DNA from: Eubacteriales Family XIII. Incertae Sedis bacterium
Lineage (GTDB): Bacteria; Bacillota; Clostridia; Peptostreptococcales; Anaerovoracaceae
Length of the DNA: 14,180 nucleotides
Assembly (NCBI GenBank): GCA_031278255.1
Contig: JAITKU010000013.1
Span: forward strand, 1 to 14,180
Direction of reading: 5' to 3'
Shown here: positions 7,270 to 14,153 of the stretch, one piece after another
Position numbering within the stretch: position 1 is the first letter of the stretch
How the letters are laid out: each line of letters begins with the position of its first letter
Made by a program: the position numbers and the translations under genes
Notes under the pieces: model-generated
The model's input: only the letters and a program-made list of their open reading frames with translations
What the model was told of the DNA's origin: nothing
Databases searched by the model: none

Positions 7270-7339
7270 ATTTACGCTTGTGTTCTCTTATGCTCTTATC
7301 ATACACGGCGATTGTGTTGATTGTGTGGAGAAAAAATGA
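7241..7339 (+). CDS. Possible 32-residue leader peptide
   Basis: A TTG at 7241 stands 6 bases after AAAGGAGG and opens 32 codons ending in TGA at 7339. The predicted product begins MLCFANKVRQFTLVF and ends CVDCVEKK, with a mildly hydrophobic middle and three cysteines. No family is recognised. The support is only the excellent ribosome site. The ORF lies wholly between two genes and its start sits in the inner hairpin of the candidate RNA structure. It could be a regulatory leader peptide or a chance ORF. Confidence 0.2.
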   Translation: MLCFANKVRQFTLVFSYALIIHGDCVDCVEKK

Positions 7340-7346
7340 ATATATA
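7317..7346 (+). promoter_or_regulatory. Promoter candidate for the antiporter
   Basis: TTGATT (7317-7322) and TATATA (7341-7346) are separated by 18 bases, each 4 of 6 to consensus. This would give a leader of about 60 bases and would leave the structured element upstream out of the mRNA, so the two regulatory readings of this gap compete. Confidence 0.35.
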
Positions 7347-7415
7347 GGAAAAACGCGCAAAAACGCGCTTGGGACGCAAAATCACGGGAAAAAGAATGCG
7401 GAAAGAGGGAATCGC

Positions 7416-9485
7416 ATGGAGGCAACGACGGTAATCATCATTTTGGTCATCGCTATAGTGTTGACGAATCTATTGGACAGTATCTTTGAAAGTCTGCCGT
7501 TGCCCTTGATTCAGCTCGCCGTCGGCTTTTTTCTCGGACTGTTTTCCGAGAATATGCTTGAACTCGAACCGGAGATATTCATGGCGCTCGTGATCGCGCC
7601 CCTGCTGTTTCGGGAGAGCGAGGAGGCGGATCTGTTCTCGCTTTGGCGCTTCAAGAAGCAGGTGTTCTTCATGGCCTTTCTGCTGGTGTTCATCACGGTG
7701 GTGGGTATCGGCTTCACGGTGAACCTGCTGATCCCGGACCTGCCGCTCGCCGCCTGCTTCGCGCTCGGCGCCGTACTCGGCCCCACGGACTATGTAGCGG
7801 TCGCCTCCCTGTCCTCCAAGGTCAAACTTCCGGATGTGCTGGTCACTGTACTCAAGGGCGAGGCGCTGATCAACGACGCGTCCGGACTCATTTCCCTGCA
7901 ATTCGCCGTGGCGGCCCTGCTGACGGGGACTTTCTCCCTCCTGCGGGCTTCCGGCGAACTCGTCATACTCTGCGTCGGCGGTTTCCTCGTCGGCCACGCC
8001 GTCATCATCCTGAAGCGTCTGCTCACGGAAACGCTGCGCCGGATGAGGATTCATCACTTGGACACCTATGTGCTGATCGAATTGTTGTTGCCCTTTCTGA
8101 GCTATGTCGCGGCGGAGTTCTTCGGTTTTTCGGGCATACTGGCCGCCGTGACCGCGGGCACGCTGCAGGCTCTGGACTTCAAAAAGACGGGACTGTTCGA
8201 TGCCGAGGTCGGAAACACCGAAAAGACGATGTGGGATATGGTCAGCTTCATACTGAACGCGCTCGTTTTTTTAATGCTCGGAATGCAGATGCCGGCGGCC
8301 CTCCTGCACGTGTGGGAAAACCCGGCGTACGACAAAGCCTTTGTGGTCGCGGTCACGATTGTGACGACGCTCATCCTGTACGTCGTTCGCTTCCTGAGCC
8401 TGTCTTTCTTCCCGAGGGAGATCATAGGGAAAGGCGTCCGGGAGAGGCTCAGGAATACGCTGATCCTGACGCTGGCCGGCGTCAAGGGCGTCGTGGCCAT
8501 CGCCGCCGCCATCTCTCTTCCGGCTTTTTTCGCGCAAAAACCCCTCTTGATGTTCATATCGGCCGGGACCATCACGCTGACCCTCGTGCTGGCGCTGTTT
8601 CTGCTGCCCTTTGTGACGACGGAATCTTTGGAGGAAAAAAAAGAGGCGAACCGCGCGCAGATCGATCTCCTGCGCGATGTCGTGCGCCAGTTGCGCAAGA
8701 AAGAGGGGGCGCATCTCGGCGCCGTGATCGTGAGTTATCAGAAGCGCATAAAGGAGCTTGAACACGCGTCCTACGAGAAAGACGAGCGCAAGCAGATGAA
8801 GTCCCTGCGCGCGTACGCGGGGGCGGTGGAGCAGACCGCCTTGGCGGAGCGCCTGGACAGGAACGAGATCAGCGGCAGGGTCCACAGGGATTACGTGGAG
8901 ATATTGTCCATGATACGGCGCGCGGAGGTCGCAGGCATACTGAGCTATACCATCGCGGGTCTGCGGCAGCATTTGAAGTATCTCCTGCGACCGGACAAGG
9001 AGGGCCGCCTGTCCGAATTGTCCGCGAACGAATACAGGCAAAAATTGCGCAATCTGTTTTGGGATCTCACGGACCTGATCGTGAAATCCTTTGAGGATGT
9101 GCGCGATCGCTACTCAGACAAGCTGATCGCCCTGTTCATCGAGGAACGGGTCAACATGATGGGGCACCTGATAGACGACGCCTACGCCGGCACCCTGCGG
9201 GCGCGGCTGCACGAGGAATATGTGGACGAACTCCTGATCGGATACGAGACGGAGCGGGAGACGATCTGGGACTTTCTGGACGAGGGCAAATTGACCTTGG
9301 CGCAGGCCAACGAGCTGCGCGCCAATGTGAACAAGCTGGAATCCTACACCCTGGCGGACGATCAAAACGACGTTATGCTGAAGCTTTTATCCATCGTGGA
9401 GCGGCAGCGCGCGGAACGCCGCATGGCGGGCAAGGCCAAGAAGAAAGGGAAAGCGCAAAAGGCGAAGCGCAAACATCACGTTTGA
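7416..9485 (+). CDS. CPA1-family Na+/H+ (cation:proton) antiporter with long cytosolic tail
   Basis: A 689-residue NhaP/CPA1 type antiporter exchanging Na+ (or K+) for protons across the cytoplasmic membrane. The first 400 or so residues are membrane helices. The core motifs are GPTDYVAV with Thr124-Asp125 and GEALINDASGL with Asn153-Asp154, the Asn-Asp pair of electroneutral CPA1 exchangers. Tyr follows the Asp of the first motif, where Pro is common. From about residue 405 the protein is a charged, helical cytosolic domain of about 280 residues, ending in a very basic tail (KAKKKGKAQKAKRKHHV). The ATG at 7416 is chosen because it is preceded by AGAGGGA (7404-7410) and the first helix begins at once, as in homologues. 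The longer in-frame ORF from 7146 lacks family support. The 3' end overlaps the opposite-strand folate gene by 10 bp. Confidence 0.92.
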   Translation: MEATTVIIILVIAIVLTNLLDSIFESLPLPLIQLAVGFFLGLFSENMLELEPEIFMALVIAPLLFRESEEADLFSLWRFKKQVFFMAFLLVFITVVGIGFTVNLLIPDLPLAACFALGAVLGPTDYVAVASLSSKVKLPDVLVTVLKGEALINDASGLISLQFAVAALLTGTFSLLRASGELVILCVGGFLVGHAVIILKRLLTETLRRMRIHHLDTYVLIELLLPFLSYVAAEFFGFSGILAAVTAGTLQALDFKKTGLFDAEVGNTEKTMWDMVSFILNALVFLMLGMQMPAALLHVWENPAYDKAFVVAVTIVTTLILYVVRFLSLSFFPREIIGKGVRERLRNTLILTLAGVKGVVAIAAAISLPAFFAQKPLLMFISAGTITLTLVLALFLLPFVTTESLEEKKEANRAQIDLLRDVVRQLRKKEGAHLGAVIVSYQKRIKELEHASYEKDERKQMKSLRAYAGAVEQTALAERLDRNEISGRVHRDYVEILSMIRRAEVAGILSYTIAGLRQHLKYLLRPDKEGRLSELSANEYRQKLRNLFWDLTDLIVKSFEDVRDRYSDKLIALFIEERVNMMGHLIDDAYAGTLRARLHEEYVDELLIGYETERETIWDFLDEGKLTLAQANELRANVNKLESYTLADDQNDVMLKLLSIVERQRAERRMAGKAKKKGKAQKAKRKHHV

Positions 9486-10054
9486 TCGCCGGCGTCGCGG
9501 CGGAACGCGCCGCGTTCCGTGACCACGACACACGCGCGCGCGTCATGCGGGAGCGGCGATATCCCGCCGTCCTCGCAGATGCTCGCCTCGCGGCATACGA
9601 CGGCGACGCAGGCTTTCGCGAGGGGCAGATATTTGTCGTAATATCCGCCGCCGTAGCCGATCCTGTTGCCCTTTCGATCACAGCAGAGGCAGGGAACGAC
9701 GATGAGGGATATCTCGTCCGCGGGGACCTTGGGGCAGGAGGGCTTGGGTTCGAGCAGACCGAAGCGCGCGGGCGTGAGGTCCGCCGCGCCGGTGATTCGC
9801 CGCGCCTCCATAAGGCCGCCGCGCAGCAACGCGGGCGCGCAGACGCGTTTCCCCTCCGTGAGGGCTTTCTGTATGAAAGGCAGGGTGTCCACCTCGCTTC
9901 CCACGCCTATATAGCAGAATATCGTGTCCGCCCGGTCGTATTCGGACAGACGGAGCAGCGTTTCGCAGATTGCAAGGTCCGCCGCCGCGCGGTATTCCGC
10001 GGGCAGGGCGTCCCTGCGTTCCCGCATCAGCTTTCGCAGCGCGTTTCTTTCCAT
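9476..10054 (-). CDS. 5-formyltetrahydrofolate cyclo-ligase
   Basis: A cytosolic enzyme of 192 residues that converts 5-formyl-THF to 5,10-methenyl-THF with ATP, returning it to the one-carbon pool. The N-terminal RKLMRERRDAL helix, the FGLLEPKP segment (98-105) and the hallmark nucleotide and substrate loop DRKGNRIGYGGGYYDKYL (126-143, with GYGGGYYD at 133-140) are all present. The length is usual. The segment before the loop reads PCLCC, where homologues more often have PGVAFD-like residues, adding unusual cysteines. The ATG at 10054 is preceded on the minus strand by AGGAGAAAGGAAG. A further in-frame ATG at 10156 lies upstream of the predicted promoter and is rejected. The gene converges on the antiporter and diverges from the phosphate operon. 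Confidence 0.93.
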   Translation of the reverse strand: MERNALRKLMRERRDALPAEYRAAADLAICETLLRLSEYDRADTIFCYIGVGSEVDTLPFIQKALTEGKRVCAPALLRGGLMEARRITGAADLTPARFGLLEPKPSCPKVPADEISLIVVPCLCCDRKGNRIGYGGGYYDKYLPLAKACVAVVCREASICEDGGISPLPHDARACVVVTERGAFRRDAGDQT

Positions 10055-10097
10055 AACGGGCGTTTCTTCCTTTCTCCTGATGGTTCCGCTACGGTAT

Positions 10098-10126
10098 ATT
10101 GTACACGTTTTGCGGGCGGATTGGAA
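10098..10126 (-). promoter_or_regulatory. Promoter candidate for the folate cyclo-ligase gene
   Basis: On the minus strand TTCCAA (10121-10126) and TACAAT (10098-10103) are spaced by 17 bases. The -10 is good (5 of 6), the -35 poor (3 of 6). The implied leader is about 35-40 bases, which fits the ribosome site ahead of 10054. Confidence 0.4.
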
Positions 10127-10273
10127 GCCCGAGACCGCCGGAAAAGTCGAAAACATGCGGGACGGCGGAGATGATGATTTTTACCCTACGGCGTCCCCGT
10201 GGCACCGCGCCGGGGTTTACGGCTCAAAGGTTCAATCAGCAGTTATCATGACCGGGCGCGTTTTGCGAAAAGT

Positions 10274-10302
10274 TTGAAATCCGGCACCGTAAGTGGTATA
10301 CT
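10274..10302 (+). promoter_or_regulatory. Sigma-A promoter of the pit operon
   Basis: TTGAAA (10274-10279) and TATACT (10297-10302) are spaced by exactly 17 bases, each 5 of 6 to consensus, with an added TGn extension (TGG directly before TATACT). Transcription should start near 10309, giving a leader of about 123 bases. Confidence 0.7.
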
Positions 10303-10337
10303 GATGTTGTGCCTGTGTCTCGCGCGCCGTGATCGTT

Positions 10338-10411
10338 CGCCGGCGGCGGGGGCGCCGGCGGTGCTTCGCGCAATTTTCCGCGCGCCCCCTTGCCCGGTTG
10401 CGACGGGCGCG
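10338..10411 (+). promoter_or_regulatory. GC-rich hairpins in the pit mRNA leader
   Basis: CGCCGGCG occurs at 10338-10345 and 10353-10360. Being self-complementary, the two copies form a perfect 8-bp stem with a 7-base loop. Further on CGCGCCC (10381-10387) pairs with GGGCGCG (10405-10411) over a 17-base loop, ending 6 bases before the ribosome site. No T run follows either stem. They may modulate mRNA stability or translation of pit. Confidence 0.45.
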
Positions 10412-10431
10412 AAACAGAAAGGACCTCGTGC

Positions 10432-11481
10432 ATGACCATCTCGATGGTAGATTTTCTGAGTCAATTGTCGAACCCCGTTTTTTTCGTTACGACTGCGCTC
10501 ACATTGGCTGTAATTCTGGTAAACGGCTGGACCGACGCCCCGAACGCCATCGCAACCTGCGTGTCCACGCGGTCGATGGACGTTCGCAAGGCGATATGGA
10601 TGGCGGCCGTTTTTAATTTTTTCGGCGTACTGCTCATGACGGCCCTGAACGCCACCGTCGCCCATACGATCTACCACATGGTCGATTTCGGCGGCGATAC
10701 GCGCGTCGCGCTTGCGGCCCTGTGCGCCGCAATGCTCGCGATCGTCCTGTGGGCGACGGCGGCTTGGCGCTTTGGGATACCCACGAGCGAGAGCCACGCG
10801 CTGATCGCGGGACTCTCCGGCGCGGCGATCGCCTTGCAGGGCGGCTTCTCCGGTATCAACGCCTCCGAATGGATCAAGGTGATCTACGGACTCGTCCTTT
10901 CCACGGCCCTCGGTTTCGCCGCGGGCTATGCCGCCGTGAGGGGCATAGAACTCCTGTTCTGCGGGCTTGATCGCGCCTATGCCCGGCTCTTGTTCAAACA
11001 CGCGCAGGTGGCGGCCGCGGCCGGCATGGCCTTTATGCACGGCGCGCAGGACGGGCAGAAGTTCATGGGCGTATTCCTGCTCGGGCTGTTTCTTTCGGGC
11101 GGGCAAAGCGGCACAGACCTCTTTGTCATCCCCGTTTGGCTCATGGTGCTATGCTCCTTGGTCATGGCGCTCGGGACCTCTGTCGGCGGATATCGTATCA
11201 TCAAGTCGGTCGGCATGGATATGGTCAAGCTGGAGAAGCACCAAGGCTTCGCCGCCGATCTCGCCGCCGCGCTCTGTCTGCTGCTCGCGTCGATTTGGGG
11301 CTTGCCCGTCAGCACCACGCACACAAAGACCACGGCCATCATGGGTGTCGGGGCGGCGCGCAGATTGTCCTGCGTCAATTGGAGGATCGTCGGCGAGATG
11401 ATCCTGACCTGGGTGCTGACCTTTCCGGGCTGCGGCCTGATCGGATATCTGATGGCCCGATTGTTCATACATATGGTTTAG
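10432..11481 (+). CDS. pit: Low-affinity inorganic phosphate permease, Pit/PiT family
   Basis: A 349-residue polytopic membrane protein (about 9-10 helices) of the PiT family, importing phosphate with a proton or Na+. The family signature appears twice, as expected for its internal duplication: NGWTDAPNAIATCVSTRS at residues 31-48 and, near the C-terminus, VSTTHTKTTAIMGVGAARR (Ser294-Thr295-Thr296-His297). The internal segment IPTSESHALIAGLSGAAIA and the MHGAQDGQKFMGVF segment are also characteristic. At 349 residues it is a short, compact member lacking the large central loop of E. coli PitA. The ATG at 10432 follows AAAGGA (10418-10423) by 8 bases. An upstream in-frame ATG at 10390 has no ribosome site. 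The stop codon overlaps the ribosome site of the DUF47 gene, indicating a tight operon. Confidence 0.94.
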   Translation: MTISMVDFLSQLSNPVFFVTTALTLAVILVNGWTDAPNAIATCVSTRSMDVRKAIWMAAVFNFFGVLLMTALNATVAHTIYHMVDFGGDTRVALAALCAAMLAIVLWATAAWRFGIPTSESHALIAGLSGAAIALQGGFSGINASEWIKVIYGLVLSTALGFAAGYAAVRGIELLFCGLDRAYARLLFKHAQVAAAAGMAFMHGAQDGQKFMGVFLLGLFLSGGQSGTDLFVIPVWLMVLCSLVMALGTSVGGYRIIKSVGMDMVKLEKHQGFAADLAAALCLLLASIWGLPVSTTHTKTTAIMGVGAARRLSCVNWRIVGEMILTWVLTFPGCGLIGYLMARLFIHMV

Positions 11482-11496
11482 GAGGTTTTTAGATTG
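11480..11496 (+). promoter_or_regulatory. Ribosome site fixing a TTG start for the DUF47 gene
   Basis: AGGAGG (11480-11485) is followed after 8 bases by TTG (11494-11496). It shares two bases with the pit stop codon (11479-11481), so pit and DUF47 translation are probably coupled. There is no in-frame ATG nearby that fits the family N-terminus. Confidence 0.8.
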
Positions 11497-12111
11497 TCCA
11501 AGGAAGATAAATACTACGAAGCTTTTGTCGAAATGGTGGGCTATTCCTGCGAGGCGGCGCAGCTGCTGAAAAGAATACTGTACGAGTTTGATCCGAACGA
11601 ACTGGCGGAACAGATGCGGAATATGCACGAGATAGAGCATTCCGGCGATATCGCGCGGCACGTCATGACGAAGAAGCTGGCCAAGGAATTCATCACGCCC
11701 ATCGAGCGCGAGGACATCATGGCCATGGCCGAGGCCATAGACAATGTTACGGACAAGATCGAGGACGTGTTGATGCGAATCTACATCTTCAACATCCCCG
11801 AGATCCGCGAGGAGGCCAAGAAGATCACGGATGTCATCGTGCGGTCCTGCGAGACCCTGCGCGCGGCCCTTTCGGAGTTTCACAACTTCCGAAAGTCCAA
11901 AACCCTCCATGAGAAGATCATATTGGTAAACCAATTGGAGGAAGAGGCCGACAGTATCTATACGACGGGCGTGCGCACCCTGTACCGGGAGAAAGGGGAC
12001 CCCATGCTCGTGCAGGCTTGGTACGAAACGTTTCAGTTCCTGGAGGATTGCTGCGACGCTTGCGAGGACGTAGCCGATGTCATTGAAAGCGTCATGCTGA
12101 AAAACGCGTAG
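11494..12111 (+). CDS. DUF47/PhoU-like Pit accessory protein
   Basis: An all-helical soluble protein of 205 residues in the DUF47 (PhoU-like) family, commonly encoded next to Pit permeases and thought to regulate or assist phosphate transport. The fold's paired three-helix repeats are suggested by acidic metal-binding style motifs: HEIEHSGD, EAIDNVTDKIEDVLMRIY, NQLEEEAD and EDCCDACEDVADVIE. The length is typical. Translation starts at TTG with a strong AGGAGG, 12 bases after the pit stop. No membrane segments or signal are present, so it should act at the cytoplasmic face of the Pit protein. The gene is followed after 11 bases by the pyrophosphatase gene. Confidence 0.9.
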   Translation: MSKEDKYYEAFVEMVGYSCEAAQLLKRILYEFDPNELAEQMRNMHEIEHSGDIARHVMTKKLAKEFITPIEREDIMAMAEAIDNVTDKIEDVLMRIYIFNIPEIREEAKKITDVIVRSCETLRAALSEFHNFRKSKTLHEKIILVNQLEEEADSIYTTGVRTLYREKGDPMLVQAWYETFQFLEDCCDACEDVADVIESVMLKNA

Positions 12112-12122
12112 GAGGGGCGGCA

Positions 12123-12722
12123 ATGCTTGTGGTCGCGGCGACGCAAAACGCGCATAAGATCAAGGAATTGGCCGAAATCACGAAGGATTTCGGCATGGAA
12201 CTGATCTCCCGATCGGAGGCGGGCGCGGCCGACTTCGATATCGAGGAGGACGGCGCCACTTTCGAGGAAAATTCGCTGAAGAAAGCGCGGGCCGTCATGG
12301 AATGTTGCGGCATGGCGGCGATCGCCGACGATTCGGGACTCGTGACGGATGCCCTCGGCGGCGCGCCCGGCGTCCTGTCCGCGCGCTTCGCGGGGGTGCT
12401 TGGGGAGGGCGCCGACGCGGCGAACAACAAAAAGCTGCTCGCGCTCTTGGCAAAGACGCCCGATGCGGAGAGGACGGGCCGCTTCGTCTCCGTCGTGACC
12501 GCAGTCTTTCCGGACGGCCGGGTGATCGCGGCGCGGGGGGAATGCGAGGGCCGCATAGGCCGGACGGAGAGGGGTGACGGCGGTTTCGGCTACGATCCCC
12601 TGTTCACGCCTCTCGGTTATGAAAAAACCTTTGCCGAACTTCCCGCCGCGGAAAAGAACAAAATCAGCCATAGGGCAAAGGCGCTCGCCGCCTTGCGGGA
12701 ACGCTTGTCCGACAGTGTTTGA
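12123..12722 (+). CDS. rdgB: RdgB/HAM1 family dITP/XTP pyrophosphatase
   Basis: A nucleotide house-cleaning enzyme of 199 residues that hydrolyses non-canonical purine triphosphates (ITP, dITP, XTP) to monophosphates and pyrophosphate, keeping them out of DNA and RNA. Motifs in order: VAATQNAHKIKEL (N-terminal triphosphate loop), EDGATFEENSLKKA, ADDSGLVTDALGGAPGVLSARFAG with catalytic Asp69/Asp70, GDGGFGYDPLF, and KISHRAKAL with Ser182-His183-Arg184. All expected active-site elements are present. The ATG at 12123 follows AGGAGGGGCGG closely. It is the third gene of the pit operon and ends 8 bp before the convergent serA stop, with no visible terminator between them. Confidence 0.96.
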   Translation: MLVVAATQNAHKIKELAEITKDFGMELISRSEAGAADFDIEEDGATFEENSLKKARAVMECCGMAAIADDSGLVTDALGGAPGVLSARFAGVLGEGADAANNKKLLALLAKTPDAERTGRFVSVVTAVFPDGRVIAARGECEGRIGRTERGDGGFGYDPLFTPLGYEKTFAELPAAEKNKISHRAKALAALRERLSDSV

Positions 12723-12730
12723 GCCGCGGT

Positions 12731-13900
12731 CTACCTGTCCGGGCGGATCACCCGTACGGATATGATCCCGTCGTTCTCTTTCAGGATGCGCTTCAGTTCC
12801 GCCTCCTCGACGTGGGAATCGATGTCCACGAGCGTATAGGCGTAATCCTCCTTGCTGCGATTCAGCAGATCGCAGATGTTGATGTTTTTTTCGCCGAGCG
12901 TGCCCGTGATCCAGCGGAGCATGGAGGGGATGTTCTTGTTCAGTATGCAGACGCGCGCCAAGGCTGTGGGCGCGCCCATGTTGCATTTGGGGTAATTCAC
13001 GGAATGGCTGATGTTGCCGTTTTCGATGTAATCCGTGATCTCATCGACCGCCATGATGGCGCAGTTGTCCTCCGATTCCTTTGTGGAGGCGCCGAGATGG
13101 GGTATGGCCACGACGTTTTCGACGCCGACAAAGCGTTCGGTCGGAAAATCCGTCACATAGGTTCTGACCTTGCCCGCGCCGACGGCGCGAAGCACGTCCG
13201 CGTCTTTCACGATCTTATCCCTTGAAAAATTCAGCAGCACGACGCCCTGTTTCATGGCCGCAAAGCTCTTCTCGTCGAACATGCCGGTGGTGTTTTCCAT
13301 GAAAGGCACGTGGATGGTGATGTAGTCGGACTGCTTCAGCACATCGCCTATATCGTCGCAGAGCGCGACGGAAGCGCAGAGTTCGTGCGCGCTTTTGACG
13401 GTGATGTAGGGATCGTGGCCGACGACGCGCATACCGAGAAGCGCCGCCGCGTTCGCGACGAGTACGCCCACGGCGCCGAGTCCGATCACGCCGAGCGTCT
13501 TTCCCTTGATCTCCTCACCCGCGAATTTGGATTTGTTTTTCTCCACGGCCTTGGAGATGTCCTCGCGCAGGGTCTTGGTCCAAGCGATCGCGCTCGACAG
13601 GTTCCGCGCGCTCATGAGTATGCCGGTCAGGACGAGTTCTTTGACGGCGTTGGCGTTGGCGCCCGGGGTGTTGAACACGACGATCCCCTCATTCGCGCAG
13701 CGCTCCACGGGAATGTTGTTGACGCCCGCGCCGGCCCGCGCTATGGCGAGCAACTGCGGGGAAAACCGCATGTCGTGCATATCCTGACTTCGGACCAATA
13801 TGCCGTGCGCCTCCCCCAAATCCTCCGTGATTTTAAACTTGGCGCCGAGGCGATTCAGGCCCGCGCCGGATATCTTGTTCAATGTCGCTATCTTGTACAT
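12731..13900 (-). CDS. serA: D-3-phosphoglycerate dehydrogenase with C-terminal ACT domain
   Basis: A 389-residue D-2-hydroxyacid dehydrogenase that likely oxidises 3-phosphoglycerate as the first step of serine synthesis. The split substrate domain begins at the N-terminus. The Rossmann NAD domain carries GLGAVG at 140-145, with acidic Asp163 after the second strand. The catalytic residues expected for the family are Arg227 (NFSRDKIV), Glu256 (DFPTERF) and His268 (PHLGAST). An ACT regulatory domain occupies about 317-389. This short form without the intervening domain is common in Clostridia. The segment between Glu and His is shorter than in E. coli SerA. The ATG at 13900 is preceded on the minus strand by GGGGGAGGT. 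No serC lies within the window on its downstream side. A related hydroxyacid dehydrogenase function cannot be excluded. Confidence 0.88.
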   Translation of the reverse strand: MYKIATLNKISGAGLNRLGAKFKITEDLGEAHGILVRSQDMHDMRFSPQLLAIARAGAGVNNIPVERCANEGIVVFNTPGANANAVKELVLTGILMSARNLSSAIAWTKTLREDISKAVEKNKSKFAGEEIKGKTLGVIGLGAVGVLVANAAALLGMRVVGHDPYITVKSAHELCASVALCDDIGDVLKQSDYITIHVPFMENTTGMFDEKSFAAMKQGVVLLNFSRDKIVKDADVLRAVGAGKVRTYVTDFPTERFVGVENVVAIPHLGASTKESEDNCAIMAVDEITDYIENGNISHSVNYPKCNMGAPTALARVCILNKNIPSMLRWITGTLGEKNINICDLLNRSKEDYAYTLVDIDSHVEEAELKRILKENDGIISVRVIRPDR

Positions 13901-13924
13901 AAGACCTCCCCCAAGTCACAAATG

Positions 13925-13935
13925 ACCGAATCGGT
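13925..13935. promoter_or_regulatory. 11-bp palindrome at the serA transcription start
   Basis: ACCGAATCGGT is a perfect inverted repeat around one central base. It lies directly downstream of the serA -10 element, at about +3 to +14 of the predicted transcript. It could be an operator or part of a small RNA hairpin. The regulator is unknown. Confidence 0.35.
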
Positions 13936-13944
13936 GCTATGTGC

Positions 13945-13973
13945 ATTATAGCATTTTGCCGGCGTGGAGTAAA
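13945..13973 (-). promoter_or_regulatory. Sigma-A promoter of serA
   Basis: On the minus strand TTTACT (13968-13973, 4 of 6) and a perfect TATAAT (13945-13950) are spaced by 17 bases. The predicted start near 13938 gives a leader of about 38 bases ending in the GGGGGAGGT ribosome site. Confidence 0.65.
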
Positions 13974-14039
13974 GTGCCGTCGCGGGGAATTTTTGCGCGT
14001 TACGAGAACGCTGTCGTATCGCTTTTCGTCCAAACAAGC

Positions 14040-14068
14040 TTGCAATCGGCATATAATCGTTATATAAT
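14040..14068 (+). promoter_or_regulatory. Promoter of the gene at the right edge
   Basis: TTGCAA (14040-14045) and a perfect TATAAT (14063-14068) are spaced by 17 bases. Two more TATAAT copies stand at 14052-14057 and 14074-14079, belonging to an 11-bp periodic stretch, so the exact -10 is ambiguous. The palindrome CAAGCTTG (14035-14042) overlaps the -35. Transcription from the central -10 would start near 14075, at the first 9-bp repeat. Confidence 0.55.
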
Positions 14069-14137
14069 CGTCATATAATAACGATAATAACGATAATAAC
14101 GATTATAACGATTATAACGATTATAACGATTATAACG
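14051..14137. repeat. AT-rich array: 11-bp units then seven 9-bp tandem repeats
   Basis: Bases 14051-14083 read as three 11-bp units sharing ATATAAT. From 14075 seven perfect 9-bp units follow: ATAATAACG three times (14075-14101) and ATTATAACG four times (14102-14137). TATAATCGTTATA (14052-14064) is the exact inverse complement of TATAACGATTATA, which occurs in three overlapping registers at 14104-14116, 14113-14125 and 14122-14134. The array contrasts sharply with the GC-rich surroundings. Slippage could change the copy number. Confidence 0.85.
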
Positions 14138-14153
14138 AACGGAGACGCCTTAT

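Larger units (their letters stand above)
7077..7415 (+). other. Structured intergenic region before the antiporter
   Basis: This 339-base gap is clearly more AT-rich than the flanking genes from about 7200 on. It holds a palindrome and a hairpin (7131-7174), a helix-in-helix candidate RNA structure with an exposed AAAGGAGG (7212-7269), a 32-codon ORF, a possible promoter (7317-7346) and a direct 10-bp duplication (AAAAACGCGC at 7349-7358 and 7359-7368). An in-frame extension of the antiporter runs back to 7146, but the protein family starts at 7416, so the gap is treated as non-coding apart from the short ORF. Confidence 0.6.
10055..10431. other. Divergent promoter region between the folate gene and pit
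   Basis: The 377 bases contain a minus-strand promoter candidate near 10098-10126 and a strong plus-strand promoter at 10274-10302, followed by a GC-rich structured 5' leader for pit. The stretch from about 10127 to 10273 shows no gene, no repeat and no clear terminator. I see no obvious direct-repeat Pho box near the pit promoter. Confidence 0.6.

Noticed and set aside
7146..7415. N-terminal extension of the antiporter by 90 residues
   Set aside because: Family members start at the first membrane helix as from 7416, which has its own ribosome site. The extension has no homologous feature and contains structured non-coding sequence.
10055..10156. N-terminal extension of the folate cyclo-ligase
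   Set aside because: The upstream ATG lies before the predicted -10/-35 region, while 10054 has a good ribosome site and the usual N-terminus.
9482..10174. Plus-strand open frame of 230 codons opposite the folate gene
   Set aside because: The minus strand encodes a complete 5-formyl-THF cyclo-ligase with its hallmark loop. The plus-strand product has no motif and no ribosome site.
14075..14137. CRISPR or replication-origin iterons
   Set aside because: The 9-bp units are directly abutting without spacers, and no replication initiator gene or DnaA boxes are seen. A leader microsatellite fits better.
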